A DNA stretch of 22,714 nt from JBBIWA01 sp037439425 (GCA_037439425.1 JBBIWA010000083.1:1-22714); one strand, 5' to 3'; shown: positions 9,401 to 17,519, counted from the stretch's first letter. The notes: a model not told the origin generated them from the letters alone. Numbers and translations: made by a program.

Positions 9401-9914
9401 TGATGTTAGCGATCAGGTCCGTGAGCGGCGTCCACGAGGCTCCGCCGTCAGTGGTCTTCCACACTCCGCCTGCCACTCCGGCGGCATACATGATCTGCGG
9501 ATTGGTCGGATGAATCAGCATCGCGCGCGTGCGCCCGCCGATATTGCCCGGCCCAAGCGGTGACCAACTTCCCAAAGCTCCTTGAGAGGTTTCAGCGCTC
9601 GTCAGGTTGTGCTGAGGCAGGAAGCGCTCTTCCGCCGTGGAATAGAGACGCATCTTTCGCATCTGCTCGCGAGCGATCAGGTAGCGTTCGACCGGAATCT
9701 CAGTTTCGCCTTCGGGAACGCGCTTGAGAAAGTCATACGCCATAGCTTCAGCAGGCTGATCGTAAGACAACAATTTCCGGCGCGCGCGTTCGAGATTGGC
9801 TAGCTCTTCAGCCGTGGGATTGAAGCGCGGTGGAAGCAGCAACCAGAGCATGATCCCGCCGCTTGCCAGAACCAGCGTTGTCGTAAGCAGTGTGAGACGA
9901 AAGGAGAATTTCAT
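6474..9914 (-). CDS. Exported BNR-repeat (sortilin/VPS10-like) protein with BACON and TIGR03437 C-terminal domains
   Basis: 1146 aa. A hydrophobic segment at about 7-28 acts as signal or membrane anchor. Residues about 115-820 are many BNR/Asp-box repeats of the form DPTNPNVIYAGT...TTDGGASWT, predicting one or more beta-propellers as in sortilin-like and sialidase-type proteins; no catalytic site is evident. About 823-908 is a BACON-type Ig-like domain (CPWTASSNESWITI, then NFTVAAN and VTITQAG), often linked to carbohydrate or surface contact. Residues 909-1146 are the TIGR03437 domain (LAPLFFVSSGQVNYQIPPG, GQGVAAAVALR, LILFGTGIR), a mark of Acidobacteriota exported proteins. AAAGG lies about 10 nt before the ATG. 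It stands alone; its neighbours give no partner. A role in extracellular binding is likely, a hydrolase role unproven. Confidence 0.92.
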   Translation of the reverse strand: MKFSFRLTLLTTTLVLASGGIMLWLLLPPRFNPTAEELANLERARRKLLSYDQPAEAMAYDFLKRVPEGETEIPVERYLIAREQMRKMRLYSTAEERFLPQHNLTSAETSQGALGSWSPLGPGNIGGRTRAMLIHPTNPQIMYAAGVAGGVWKTTDGGASWTPLTDLIANITVNSLAMDPTNPEVIYAGTGQGTSSQSAQRGAGIFKTTNGGANWTYLTNTNNSDFYYVNDLVISPNNNQRIYAGTRTGVWRSDNGGVNWVQVLPLTVNSGCMDLAIRTDKQTDYLFAAAGNFAQGTIYRNTDAGGAGFWEPVLTEPNMGRAALAIAPSNQNIIYAVTASIASGNYQHGLHAVFRSTSSGDAGTWTAQVRNTDAKKLNTLLLTNTILASGSECGFGSNSFSNQGWLDIVIAVDPIDPNIVWVGGIDLFRSDDGGQNWGLASHWWASKSNPRYNHADHHVLLFHPQYNGTTNKILYTAGDGGIFRTDDARAATATGTNAPCSTSNGSVTWTALNNNYGVTQFYHGVPYPDGRTYFGGTQDNGTVRGTDTAGPNAWQEILGGDGGYVAVDPTNPNVIYAETQNGAIRKSTDGGQSFTRATAGITGSGFLFITPFIMDPSDPQRLWTGGSALWRTKDGMSSWTQASSSVISGSVSAIAIAHTNANLLLAGTSTGHIHRTDRGLTSTASTAWPSAQPRSGFVSWVTFDPINANIAYATYSSFGGIHVWKSIDAGASWTGIDGSGATAIPDIPVHCILVDPTNTSRLYVGTDLGVFVSLDGGASWSVENTGFANVLTESLSLNTVNGETTLFAFTRGRGAYRVSLGSACSNALSLNNLSFLSAGGTGSVNVTSTTGSCPWTASSNESWITITSGSSGSGNGTVNFTVAANTGGPRVGTIAVAGRSVTITQAGTLANVSAASFAAAPIASEAIAAAFGVNLATTTAVATSMPLPTSLAGTTVEVTDSAGIKRLAPLFFVSSGQVNYQIPPGTANGVATVVITSGDATVSSDTVNITQVAPGIFAANANGQGVAAAVALRVRSDGSQLYEQVAQFDPAQNKFVSRPISLGSDTDQVFLILFGTGIRRHDDLSQVKVSLGGAEVGATFAGAQGHFTGLDQVNVPIARSLRGRGEIDVILRIGAQTANTVSINIG

Positions 9915-10279
9915 AGCTGCTGACCTTTGAGAAAGATCGAGGCTGGTGAATGAAGTTATCGGCTTGATGAAACTGCTTGCTTCGCTTAGTTGGGCAATGA
10001 AGGCTGCCCGCCTGGGGGTTGTCCGTACAGCATCATACCATACCTGTTAGATCCGGCGCGAGACTGGGCTATAGCTGCTGGCCTGGCGATGAGAATGCTG
10101 TACTGGAAAGGGTTCTTCACGCTGGGTCCTCAATTACGCAGATCCGCGTTACGCACCATAGCGTAATCAAGCCGGAGCAGCAAGGCAGGCCGAAGAGCAG
10201 CTGCTTTAGTCCTGCCTCGGCCCTCCCTTGACCGATCTTTACCCCCGGAAACTCGGGAACCCTAAAACTTCTTCCACTT
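9915..10279. other. Intergenic region upstream of the BNR gene
   Basis: 365 bp between the start of the BNR gene and the stop of the transporter gene, both on the minus strand. It should hold the BNR gene promoter; I see no convincing -35/-10 pair. A short CCCG/CGGG inverted repeat near 10243-10257 lies just past the transporter stop but lacks a T-run. No gene or known RNA is recognisable. Confidence 0.4.
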
Positions 10280-11833
10280 TTAATCGCTCCCGCCCAGATA
10301 CCTGGGGAGGTTGAAGAGAAAGCCTTTCTCCGGATTGGGTACGATGCCGCCCATCAACCACAAATAGACGAAGAAGCCGTAGAAGAGCGACATGAAGACT
10401 AATGCCAATCGCCGCCACATCGGTGGGCGCAGCTCCTTGGGCAGAAACTTAACGTTGAGATAAAGGATATGCAGCGAGCTGATAACCATGACCAGACCAG
10501 CCACGTTCGCCCCCAGTTGCAGCAGGATGACCGGTTGAGTCAGGCGCAGCGCAATCAATCCCCAGATGACCACTGCCGCCAGCACTGAATAATAAATGAC
10601 TCGCACATCTCCACCGCGCCACCGGCGCAAACGTTCGCTGCCGGTCCACAAAATATCGGTAATAGCGCGCGCCAGGCCTTCGATCAAATCGAGCTGGGTC
10701 TTGAATAGAATCCAGACGCTCATCAGCGCCAGGATCAAACTGAGAGCCGCGCCACCACGCTGGCCCATCGCCTGAGCCAACTCTGCCGCCACTGCCAGAC
10801 CGCGAATCTCTTTGCCCGGTTCGATGGCAGAAGTATAAAGGATGGCAGGCAACCCCATGCCCAGCAGCGCGCCGATGAAGAAAATTCCCCATTGATCTGC
10901 AGAGATGATCCGCCACCATCGGCGCCAATGTTCGAGGCTTTCTGCTGAGACCTCAAAGATGCTGCCCGTGTGCGCCAGTTTCACCTTCTGGCCGCCCACC
11001 GCTGCTGGAATGAAACCGACTACCTGACCCATCCCGTAGCCTTTATCACGCGCATAATTCGATAGCGTCAGATTGCCCACTCCGCCTGTGCCGGAATAAG
11101 CTGCAAAAGCGCCGATCAAGAACCAGTCAACCCCTGCAGGGATGAAATTGAATTGTCTATGCTCAAGATTGAAGCCCGCGAACCCGGCCAGCGCGCCCAG
11201 CCAACTGTCCAGACGGCCGTAGATCGCACAAAGCGCAATCAAGGTGCCCAGGATCGCTATGACTAGAATCCAGTTGAGTATCTCCAGCGTTCGTTCGATG
11301 CGCCTGCCGCTGAAGACCAAGATCAGAACGCAAGCGATGAAGGTGCCCACTCCGATGCGATAGACCACTGTAGAGTCGGCGCTGCCTGGCAGCGACCCGG
11401 CAAAGAGAAAAAAGATCGCGCCAGCAGCCGCTCCGGCCCAGCCCGGCCAGCCGGTTTGCAGGAAGTAAAGCAACGCGTAAAACCAGGCCCAGAAAGTCGC
11501 GTGCGGCCTGGTGCGCATAAAGCCGATAACGGCTGGCTCGCCTGTATAGAGCGTGTAGCGCATCAATTCCGTGTTGAATACCGTCTGGAGAAAGATCGCG
11601 ACAGACGACACCCACAGCAGTGACAGCCCATACATGACAAAGGCTGCCGGGCCAAGCAGCCATTCGCCGCTGCCGATAGAGGTGCCGAGGATGATTGCTC
11701 CCGGACCGATTACAGCCAGGATCCGCAGCCCCTGTGTGTTGGGCGGTTGCGGTAGCTCAGCGACTTTCCAGGCTTCCAGACCAGTCCGAGCCTCTCTTGA
11801 AATCAGCTCTGCTTGCGTCGATTCAATTGCCAC
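10280..11833 (-). CDS. Divergent Nramp-family transporter
   Basis: 517 aa integral membrane protein with about 11-12 hydrophobic helices and a short cytoplasmic N-terminus. The first helix has GPGAIILGTSIGSGEW (43-58), matching the unwound helix-1 region of the Nramp/LeuT-fold metal carriers. The canonical DPGN is replaced by GSGE, and the helix-6 MPH motif is replaced by SGTGGVGNLTLSNYARDKG (247-265). Such members are commonly annotated as Nramp divalent metal transporters, yet they lack the usual metal ligands, so the substrate is open. The start is GTG at 11833, with GAGGTG 8 nt upstream; no ATG fits better. No metal regulator (MntR/Fur-like) or riboswitch is seen nearby. Transcribed alone. 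Confidence 0.82.
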   Translation of the reverse strand: MAIESTQAELISREARTGLEAWKVAELPQPPNTQGLRILAVIGPGAIILGTSIGSGEWLLGPAAFVMYGLSLLWVSSVAIFLQTVFNTELMRYTLYTGEPAVIGFMRTRPHATFWAWFYALLYFLQTGWPGWAGAAAGAIFFLFAGSLPGSADSTVVYRIGVGTFIACVLILVFSGRRIERTLEILNWILVIAILGTLIALCAIYGRLDSWLGALAGFAGFNLEHRQFNFIPAGVDWFLIGAFAAYSGTGGVGNLTLSNYARDKGYGMGQVVGFIPAAVGGQKVKLAHTGSIFEVSAESLEHWRRWWRIISADQWGIFFIGALLGMGLPAILYTSAIEPGKEIRGLAVAAELAQAMGQRGGAALSLILALMSVWILFKTQLDLIEGLARAITDILWTGSERLRRWRGGDVRVIYYSVLAAVVIWGLIALRLTQPVILLQLGANVAGLVMVISSLHILYLNVKFLPKELRPPMWRRLALVFMSLFYGFFVYLWLMGGIVPNPEKGFLFNLPRYLGGSD

Positions 11834-12678
11834 GGTCTTCGCACCTCGCTGTTAGATTGTGGGTAAAACATCGGTGGCAGTGAGCCTGCTCGCTGCGCTC
11901 GCGCTAAGAGCCAGGGGAAGGCCCTTTGCACCTCTCAGGACAAGGAACGGCCAGTACATTTACACAAGCTGTGCTTCTTTGCAAGGCAGGAAGGGATCGC
12001 GAAGAGACCTCAGACTTCAGATTTCAGACTTCTTATTGGTCTGATCCCTGAGGTTTGATCCTTATGCGCGCCAGGATAAGGGTGAAAAGCTGAGGCCCAA
12101 TCCCCTGAAGCGGCAGTTGGGGGATTTTTAAAGCCCAACCGACACAAGGCTGAGCCCGCGCCCGCAATCCCCTGAAACGGCAGTTGGAGGATCGTTCAGG
12201 TCCCATCTTCCTGGCCCGCTGATGAGGAGGGCTCACCAAGACGAGAGGCTAGAGTTGGACCATTCCCCAACTGCCTTGGGGAGATTGCAAGAGAGTTGCA
12301 GCCTTCCGAATAGGCTGGGCTTGAGCTTTTGTCATTACCCAAATTTTTGTATGCCGATACCACGAACTTGTCTCGTGGAGTCTCACGCTGGTGGCTACAG
12401 CGAACTAGGCAAGGATTGAAGATGCCACGAGACAAGCCTTGTGGAATCTCACGCTGATGGCTACGGTAGCCGACAACGTGAATCACCACGAGGCAAGCTC
12501 GTGGCATTTGTAATCGCCGCCAGTGAAAAGATTTGGGTCTGGACAAGCTTGAAGGATTTCCCAACTGCTGCTTCAGGGGATTCGCAAAACTGTTTAGCCT
12601 TATCCTGGCGCGCATGGGTCTGATCCCTTAGGTCTGAAGGCAGCGTGCCTCTTCACGTGCTTGCCTGCGATCCAGCAC
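11834..12678. repeat. Repeat-rich intergenic region with inverted outer arms
   Basis: No gene is supported here. Left and right parts are imperfect inverted copies: 12064-12081 equals the reverse complement of 12598-12615 (18 bp, exact) and 12099-12121 pairs with 12560-12582 with one mismatch in 23. The second motif, AATCCCCTGAAGCGGCAGTT, recurs at 12166-12192, and a relative lies inverted at 12265-12283. TCAGACTTCAGA-type strings lie outside the left arm (12011-12030). The inner part has palindromes of the CCACGAG-nCAAG-CTCGTGG type. The whole reads as an accretion of small non-autonomous elements with mirrored flanks, with no transposase. Confidence 0.75.
12360..12505. repeat. Three copies of a CCACGAG...CTCGTGG palindrome
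   Basis: Palindromic copies start near 12360 (CCACGAACTTGTCTCGTGG), 12425 (CCACGAGACAAGCCTTGTGG) and 12486 (CCACGAGGCAAGCTCGTGG). The first two are followed by a shared TCTCACGCTGnTGGCTAC, so they are direct repeats with a period of about 64 bp; the third has only the palindrome. Arms vary but remain mostly complementary, as in REP-like elements. Confidence 0.7.
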
Positions 12679-14736
12679 TTACTGGAATCGGACGGTGACG
12701 GTATTGGCTGAAATTCCGTCAACGGTCAGAGCTATATTCACCTCGCCGCGCCCGGCAAGGCTGCGCTCCAGGCGCAGATTGAGTTGATCGAGGCCCACAA
12801 ATCCCGGCGCCGGACCAGCATATTCAACTGTCACGGGTGTTCCCCCAATCGTGGCCGTAACAGCTGAAAGCTGGCTGCGCCCGCGAATGCCTGTGCCAAA
12901 CAGGATCAGATAGACCACATCCGATGCCGGGCCGAAATCGATCGGCACGGCGACGAAGCGGTTGGTCGCAGAATCGAAAGCAGCCACCGGCTCATAGGTT
13001 TGCACATTGCCTCGGATTCTCAAGGCGACAGCGGCGGCAACGCCCTGCCCATTAGCATTGGCAGCAAAGAGGCCCGGCGCTACCGTGTTGATCTGGATGT
13101 TTCCAGCCGCCACCGCTCCATTGCCGTTGATGATAGTTACTGTTGCCGTTCCGTTAGCGGTTCCTGGCGGAATCTGGTAGTTGATCTGTCCTGAAGAGAC
13201 GAAGAATAGAGGCGCGAGCCGTTCGACATTGGCGCTGTCTCGCACCCGGACCGTGGTCCCGGCCAGAGAGAAAGGAAGCGGAAGCGAGCCGGCAGTCTCG
13301 GTCGCTGTGGCCAGACCTACGCCAAAGGCCGCGCCAATTGCTTCAGCCGCCATCGCCGGGCCGCTGAAACTTGCAGCGGAGACGGTAGTAGCGTTGCCGA
13401 CAATCTCCAGCGCCCCGGTGGCGATGACGCGCTGCCCACCGCTGGTGACGATCAAGTTGCGTGCGCCCGGCGGGGCATTACCCGCGACATTGATCTCAAG
13501 CCGAATCGATGGATCACCGTTACTGAGCATCCCGAAGGAGGTTGATAGCACCGTGATCCCAGGCCCGCTGATGCTTAGAGGCGTGCCTGAAGTAGGAAGC
13601 CCCGGCCCGGCCAGTCCCACCGTGACGTTGTTTTGCCCCGCTCTGACGGTGGTGCCCCCCCTGCGGAAGAAGGCACTGTTGGCGTCCCTGATCAGTCGCA
13701 CGGTGAAGGCGGGAGTGCCGCGCGTCACCGTGAAATCCAGCGTCGTAGCCGCGCCGGCGCTCACCGTTACAGCCTGCTCCGCAGTGGTGAGAAAATCGGT
13801 CACCGCTGTGCTGTAGAAAGAGGGAAGGTCACTTATCAGAAACAGCCCGTTTGATGCTGACAACGGCTCAGCATAGACGGTGTAGTTACCCGGACTCAAA
13901 CCATTGATCGTGTAGGTGCCATCAACTTGAGACAATGCCCCAGCTGCGACATTCCCGTTCTGATCAACCGCTACCACGTGAGCGCCGAAGATACCTCCCA
14001 TACTGGTGTCCCGAACACGGCCCGTGATTCGGCCAGTGGAAGCCAGAAAGCCGGAAGCCGGATAGATGACGGAAATAGCAATTTGATCATCCGCAGAAGG
14101 CGTGCGGCTCTTGGTCTCGCCTACCCCGGTGACCGGCCACATCGTGGAAGCCACAATCGGGCTATGGCTGAGTCCGAGCGCGTGGCCGATTTCGTGCGTC
14201 GCCACTTCGGCAATGTCTATCGCATTAGGGTCTCCGTTAGTAGCCCAGGTATTATCTTTTCCGTTGAAGACGATGTTGGCATCGGTGATTTGACCTACAT
14301 TCGGGCCGCTTGTGATCTTGAAAGTGAAAGCCACAGCCAGTGCTCCGGCGACGCTCTGCCCATCATCTGTGGTCGTTGAGTCTTCCAACCAGAAGAGGGG
14401 AAAGACACCATCTGACCCGGTAGTGCGCACAGCAGTGTCCGGTCCTCTGGTGAAGGCAATCTCGGAAGTAGGGATTGCTTCCCAGGCCTGGAAGGAGGCC
14501 TCGAGAGCTTTTTCGACCTCGGCAAATGGCACATTATCGCTGCCTGCTGAATTGATTCTGTAAGTGATCCGCCGATTGACGACGATGGAAGCTGCCGAGC
14601 CAACCGGGTTATTCAAATCCCAGGCGATGCCCAGACCATTGGTGCTGCTGGTCGGGCTTTGCACGTAAGACTTGGCGCCAGGCGCTGAGAGAAAAGCGGT
14701 GGTCATAGCAATCATCAGCAAAAGAGTCTTTCTCAT
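12679..14736 (-). CDS. Secreted matrixin-type zinc metalloprotease with CarboxypepD_reg-like and TIGR03437 domains
   Basis: 685 aa. Signal peptide about 1-23. The catalytic domain (about 35-227) has the metzincin zinc site HEIGHALGLSH (His181, Glu182, His185, His191) and a Met-turn STMWP at Met199, then SADDQIAISVIYP as in M10 matrixins. There is no clear prodomain or cysteine switch. A carboxypeptidase-regulatory-like domain follows (about 234-310), then an all-beta segment (about 340-447), then TIGR03437 (about 450-685) homologous to the end of the BNR protein. AAGGAGGT sits 5 nt before the ATG, and the stop codon (TAA) of the preceding gene forms part of it, so translation is probably coupled. 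Likely cleaves extracellular proteins; substrate unknown. Confidence 0.93.
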   Translation of the reverse strand: MRKTLLLMIAMTTAFLSAPGAKSYVQSPTSSTNGLGIAWDLNNPVGSAASIVVNRRITYRINSAGSDNVPFAEVEKALEASFQAWEAIPTSEIAFTRGPDTAVRTTGSDGVFPLFWLEDSTTTDDGQSVAGALAVAFTFKITSGPNVGQITDANIVFNGKDNTWATNGDPNAIDIAEVATHEIGHALGLSHSPIVASTMWPVTGVGETKSRTPSADDQIAISVIYPASGFLASTGRITGRVRDTSMGGIFGAHVVAVDQNGNVAAGALSQVDGTYTINGLSPGNYTVYAEPLSASNGLFLISDLPSFYSTAVTDFLTTAEQAVTVSAGAATTLDFTVTRGTPAFTVRLIRDANSAFFRRGGTTVRAGQNNVTVGLAGPGLPTSGTPLSISGPGITVLSTSFGMLSNGDPSIRLEINVAGNAPPGARNLIVTSGGQRVIATGALEIVGNATTVSAASFSGPAMAAEAIGAAFGVGLATATETAGSLPLPFSLAGTTVRVRDSANVERLAPLFFVSSGQINYQIPPGTANGTATVTIINGNGAVAAGNIQINTVAPGLFAANANGQGVAAAVALRIRGNVQTYEPVAAFDSATNRFVAVPIDFGPASDVVYLILFGTGIRGRSQLSAVTATIGGTPVTVEYAGPAPGFVGLDQLNLRLERSLAGRGEVNIALTVDGISANTVTVRFQ

Positions 14737-14747
14737 CTTCGACCTCC

Positions 14748-15317
14748 TTACCTGGTGTTGGCGATCCGCCGTCGCACTTCATCCAGGGGCAAGCGTATGG
14801 GTCTGGCTGGTATGGTTTGAAAACGCCTGCCACGGCTTTCTCGGTCAATCAGACTCAAGCCGGAGAAGTCGCGCACGACTTGTTGACCTTCGACGCGCAT
14901 CTTGCCCTGCTTGAGCGCGACGATGATGTAGTCCTGTCGCCAGCGCGTGGTAAAAAGCACTACGTTTTCGCCGGTGGTGAATTCTGGCCGGCCAGCGAAA
15001 TCAAGCAGCACGCCATCCTTCTCTCCGCCCAGTTGAGTGATGGTCATGATCTCTCCGGCTCCGATGCTACCTTTGAGGGCTTCTTTGACCAGCACTCTGA
15101 CGGCAGTGTAAATGTGCGTGTGTTCGGCATTCCAGTAAGTGGTTGTGGAGATGACCTGGCCGTGGACGATGTCGGTTGACAATCGCGTCAGGTCCTCGAT
15201 TTCGAGAAAGCGCATAATTGTGGCCTGGGCTGTCCAGGGGATGATGAGCAGCAAGCTGGCAAGTGCCATTGTGCCAGGCCAGCGGTGTCTCAATCGGAAA
15301 GTGGTCGGGCTGAACAT
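14748..15317 (-). CDS. Exported protein of unknown function, first gene of a matrixin operon
   Basis: 189 aa with a signal peptide (hydrophobic about 17-30, cleavage near AQA/T at 32). The mature part begins with FLEIEDLTRLSTDIVHGQVIS and has a beta-rich body (VRVLVKEALKG, ITQLGGEKDG, GENVVLFTT). From memory, small exported proteins of this style often precede matrixin genes in Acidobacteriota, but I know no function. The ATG at 15317 has AAAGGAG 10 nt upstream; an internal Met17 would shorten the signal peptide. The gene ends 11 nt before the protease start, with its TAA inside the protease ribosome binding site. A chaperone, inhibitor or propeptide-like partner role is inference from coupling alone. 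Confidence 0.8.
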   Translation of the reverse strand: MFSPTTFRLRHRWPGTMALASLLLIIPWTAQATIMRFLEIEDLTRLSTDIVHGQVISTTTYWNAEHTHIYTAVRVLVKEALKGSIGAGEIMTITQLGGEKDGVLLDFAGRPEFTTGENVVLFTTRWRQDYIIVALKQGKMRVEGQQVVRDFSGLSLIDRESRGRRFQTIPARPIRLPLDEVRRRIANTR

Positions 15318-15782
15318 ATCAGGGAAACTCCTTTCTTGAAGATGACCGGTGGAAAGAGGGCCAGGTGAGAAGAAGGGGCAGGAATGAGTTAGTGGACTGC
15401 CGGCCCAAGTCTACCTGAGCAATCAGATGTTGGTCCACCGCCAGACTTGAATCCTCTTTTCTTCTCGATCTTTTCTCATCACTGGCTAATCACCATTTTT
15501 GAGTCTCTTGGGTCTTTAGCGCGAATAGAGTTTTGAGCGGCGAGGTGAAGGGGCAGCAGCTATCTTAGCAGATCTGCGGTGATTTGAGCAGCAAATTAAA
15601 TTGCCCTGCGCGAAAGCGGAAATAGGTTACTGATCGGCTAGACCAGGAAGCAATCTTGCGTCATAATCTCGCCGTTTGTTCCGGCAGCATTATAAACCAT
15701 GAAGGACACGAAGAAGGCGACAGTTTATCTTTCCCTCTTCGTGCCCCTCGTGGTTCATCTGATGAAGAGTCTAGCTGAGGCT
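15318..15782. other. Divergent intergenic region upstream of the matrixin operon
   Basis: It must contain the promoter of the leftward operon. A TGCTAAGAT extended -10-like string lies on the minus strand at about 15562-15570, without a good -35, giving a leader of over 200 nt. No gene is supported; the open frame at 15699 lies on the hairpin described separately. Confidence 0.35.
15695..15757. repeat. Imperfect inverted repeat with CACGAAG arms
   Basis: AACCATGAAGGACACGAAGA on the left pairs with TCTTCGTGCCCCTCGTGGTT on the right (about 15738-15757) around a loop of about 20 nt, with three mismatches. A related AACCACGAAGGACGCGAAG string occurs at 18046-18064. It is an interspersed palindrome and not a gene, although an ATG lies within it. 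Confidence 0.65.
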
Positions 15783-15830
15783 TCCGAGAAGTCATTCAGC
15801 TCGCTCGTGCGACATGGGAGAAACAATGAA
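15783..15830 (+). repeat. Repeat head with TCGC/GCGA hairpin
   Basis: TTCCGAGAAGTCATTCAGC, then TCGC (801-804 of the 15-kb block) paired with GCGA (809-812), then GGGAGAAACAATGAA. It matches the head at 16133-16180 in the constant parts but has different hairpin arms. Confidence 0.7.
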
Positions 15831-15938
15831 CATGCGCGAGCGAGGTCCGACCAGCTTCAGTTTGCTGCTGGCTGTTCCTTGAGCCAGGTTTAGGAACCCG
15901 CGACAGATTAAAGTTTGTCGGACATTTTCCGCAGGCAG

Positions 15939-16337
15939 CTGGGTACGCACGCTTGCGAGCGTGCCTGCTTAGCAGAAGCAGCAGGTTTGAGGAAGCCGAG
16001 CACGCAAGGATGCGTGCCTACCCAGGGACTTTCCGCAGCCACCTGGGTACGCACGCTTGCGAGCGTGCCACTTTCTGACAATAGCTTGCTCATCGAAGCC
16101 AAGCACGCAAGGATGCGTGCGTACCCAGGGATTTTCTGCAGGAGTCATTCAGCTCGCGCTGCGACGCGGGAGAAATGATGAAAAGTTCACGAGCGCCTGC
16201 TTGCGCCTGTCTGCGTGCTACGCACAGGCAGGCGCCGCGCGCAGGCAAGCAGACTTGCGAGCGTGCAAGATCTTCACTCTTAACCAGACGAGCACGCAAG
16301 GATGCGTGCGTACCCAGGATTTTCCACAGGAGACTTT
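15939..16337 (+). repeat. Array of three palindromic repeat units ending at the MFS start codon
   Basis: Units at 15939-16025, 16042-16129 and about 16189-16318, all oriented toward the MFS gene. Full units start with CTGGGTACGCACGC, contain GCACGCT/AGCGTGC and GCACGCA/TGCGTGC hairpins, and end in TACCCAGG. Between the second and third lies a head (16130-16182) with a CGCG/CGCG hairpin and GGGAGAAATGATGAAAAG. The third unit's left part is altered into a longer hairpin (GCCTGTCTGCGT region, 16206-16235). The tail ATTTTCCACAGGAGACTTT carries the Shine-Dalgarno sequence for the MFS gene. Confidence 0.88.
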
Positions 16338-17516
16338 ATGAATCAACGCAGGCTATTTTACGCCAGTTGTCTATCTCTGGTTGTCACAGCGATGATTTTT
16401 GTCATTCGTGGTGACATTGCCAGTCAGGTCGAAGGAGCTTACCAATTGACCCACGCTCAGTACGGTTGGGTCTCTTCGATGGCTTTCTTCGGCTTTGCCA
16501 GTTCGATCCTGGTCGCTTCACCGATGTTAGACTTGCTGGGGATGCGCAATCTGCTCTACCTGGCGTGTGCCTTGCACCTTGGCGGCATCATCGCTTTTAT
16601 CACTGCTCCGAGCTATACTGTGCTCTATTTGTCCATGCTCTTTGCTGGTTTTGGCAACGGGCTGGTCGAAGCGGTGATCAATCCTCTGATTGCTACTCTC
16701 TATCCTGAGGAGAAGACGCACAAACTGAATGTGCTGCATGCCTGGTGGCCCGGGGGGTTGATCATCGGCGGCTTGCTGGCCGTGATGATGAGAGCGCTGG
16801 AGCTGAGCTGGCAGATGAAGATGGGGATCGTGCTTATTCCAACTGTAGTTTACGGCGTCCTGATTTTCGGCCAGAAGTTTCCGCGTACCGAGCGCGCCGA
16901 AGCTGGCATCTCGACCAGTGAGATGTTCAAGACCGCACTCCATCCGGCCTTCTTGCTCTTGATGGGTTGCATGATGCTGACGGCTTCTATCGAGCTGGCT
17001 CCGGGCCAATGGGTTGAATCCGTGTTACGTGACACAGCAAGTATGTCCGGCACGATGATTCTGGTTTACGGCAGCGCGATTATGTTTGTTCTGCGCTTCT
17101 TCGCCGGACCGATTGCGCACCGCATTTCACCGATTGGGATGATGTGGGCTTCGGTCACGGTAGCTGGCACGGGGCTGTTTCTGCTAGCCAATGTCACGAC
17201 GGCAGGGATGGCTTATCTCACCGCCACGATCTTCTATGTGGGCGTTTGTTTTATGTGGCCGACGATGCTGGGCATCACCTCGGAACGGTTTCCGCAAGGC
17301 GGCGCTTTGACAATGGGCTTGATGGGTTTTGCCGGACAACTGGCCTTGGGCTTCATCATTTTCAGAATGGGTGGAGTTTTTGATCAGTGGGGAGCAGCGG
17401 CCTCATTTAGATTTGTTGCCGGACTGGCTATTATCCCCTTCATCGTCTTTTGCCTCTGGTGGATTAAGGATTATCTGGCGGGCGGATACAAAGCTGTCAA
17501 GTTGACCCCATCTTGA
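16338..17516 (+). CDS. Major facilitator superfamily transporter (FucP/sugar-like)
   Basis: 392 aa with about 12 membrane helices. The loop between helices 2 and 3 has DLLGMR (65-70), the remnant of the MFS signature. Helix 4 and after read GFGNGLVEAVINPLIATLYP and NVLHAWWPGG, resembling the fucose/glucose-permease branch (GNG...NP...LN...PG). A sugar or related small solute driven by protons is possible; no catabolic gene adjoins to confirm it. I chose ATG 16338 because AGGAG (16328-16332) sits 5 nt upstream and the protein starts at the helix-1 boundary; the longer frame from 16302 would begin inside the repeat. A second frame through the repeat stops at the ATGA overlapping this start. Confidence 0.88.
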   Translation: MNQRRLFYASCLSLVVTAMIFVIRGDIASQVEGAYQLTHAQYGWVSSMAFFGFASSILVASPMLDLLGMRNLLYLACALHLGGIIAFITAPSYTVLYLSMLFAGFGNGLVEAVINPLIATLYPEEKTHKLNVLHAWWPGGLIIGGLLAVMMRALELSWQMKMGIVLIPTVVYGVLIFGQKFPRTERAEAGISTSEMFKTALHPAFLLLMGCMMLTASIELAPGQWVESVLRDTASMSGTMILVYGSAIMFVLRFFAGPIAHRISPIGMMWASVTVAGTGLFLLANVTTAGMAYLTATIFYVGVCFMWPTMLGITSERFPQGGALTMGLMGFAGQLALGFIIFRMGGVFDQWGAAASFRFVAGLAIIPFIVFCLWWIKDYLAGGYKAVKLTPS

Positions 17517-17519
17517 GCA

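Noticed and set aside
13181..13816. 211-codon plus-strand frame
   Set aside because: Antisense shadow of the matrixin C-terminal domains; the similar 163-codon frame at 6979-7470 is the shadow of the same domain in the BNR protein.
15939..16129. CRISPR-like array
   Set aside because: Only two regularly spaced copies about 103 bp apart, each an internal palindrome with related spacers; no cas genes.
15915..16341. Repeat-derived frames with HACERA / TQGCVRTQ peptides as genes
   Set aside because: All are translations of the palindromic units; frames, starts and stops differ between copies and several frames are open at once because the repeat is poor in stop codons.
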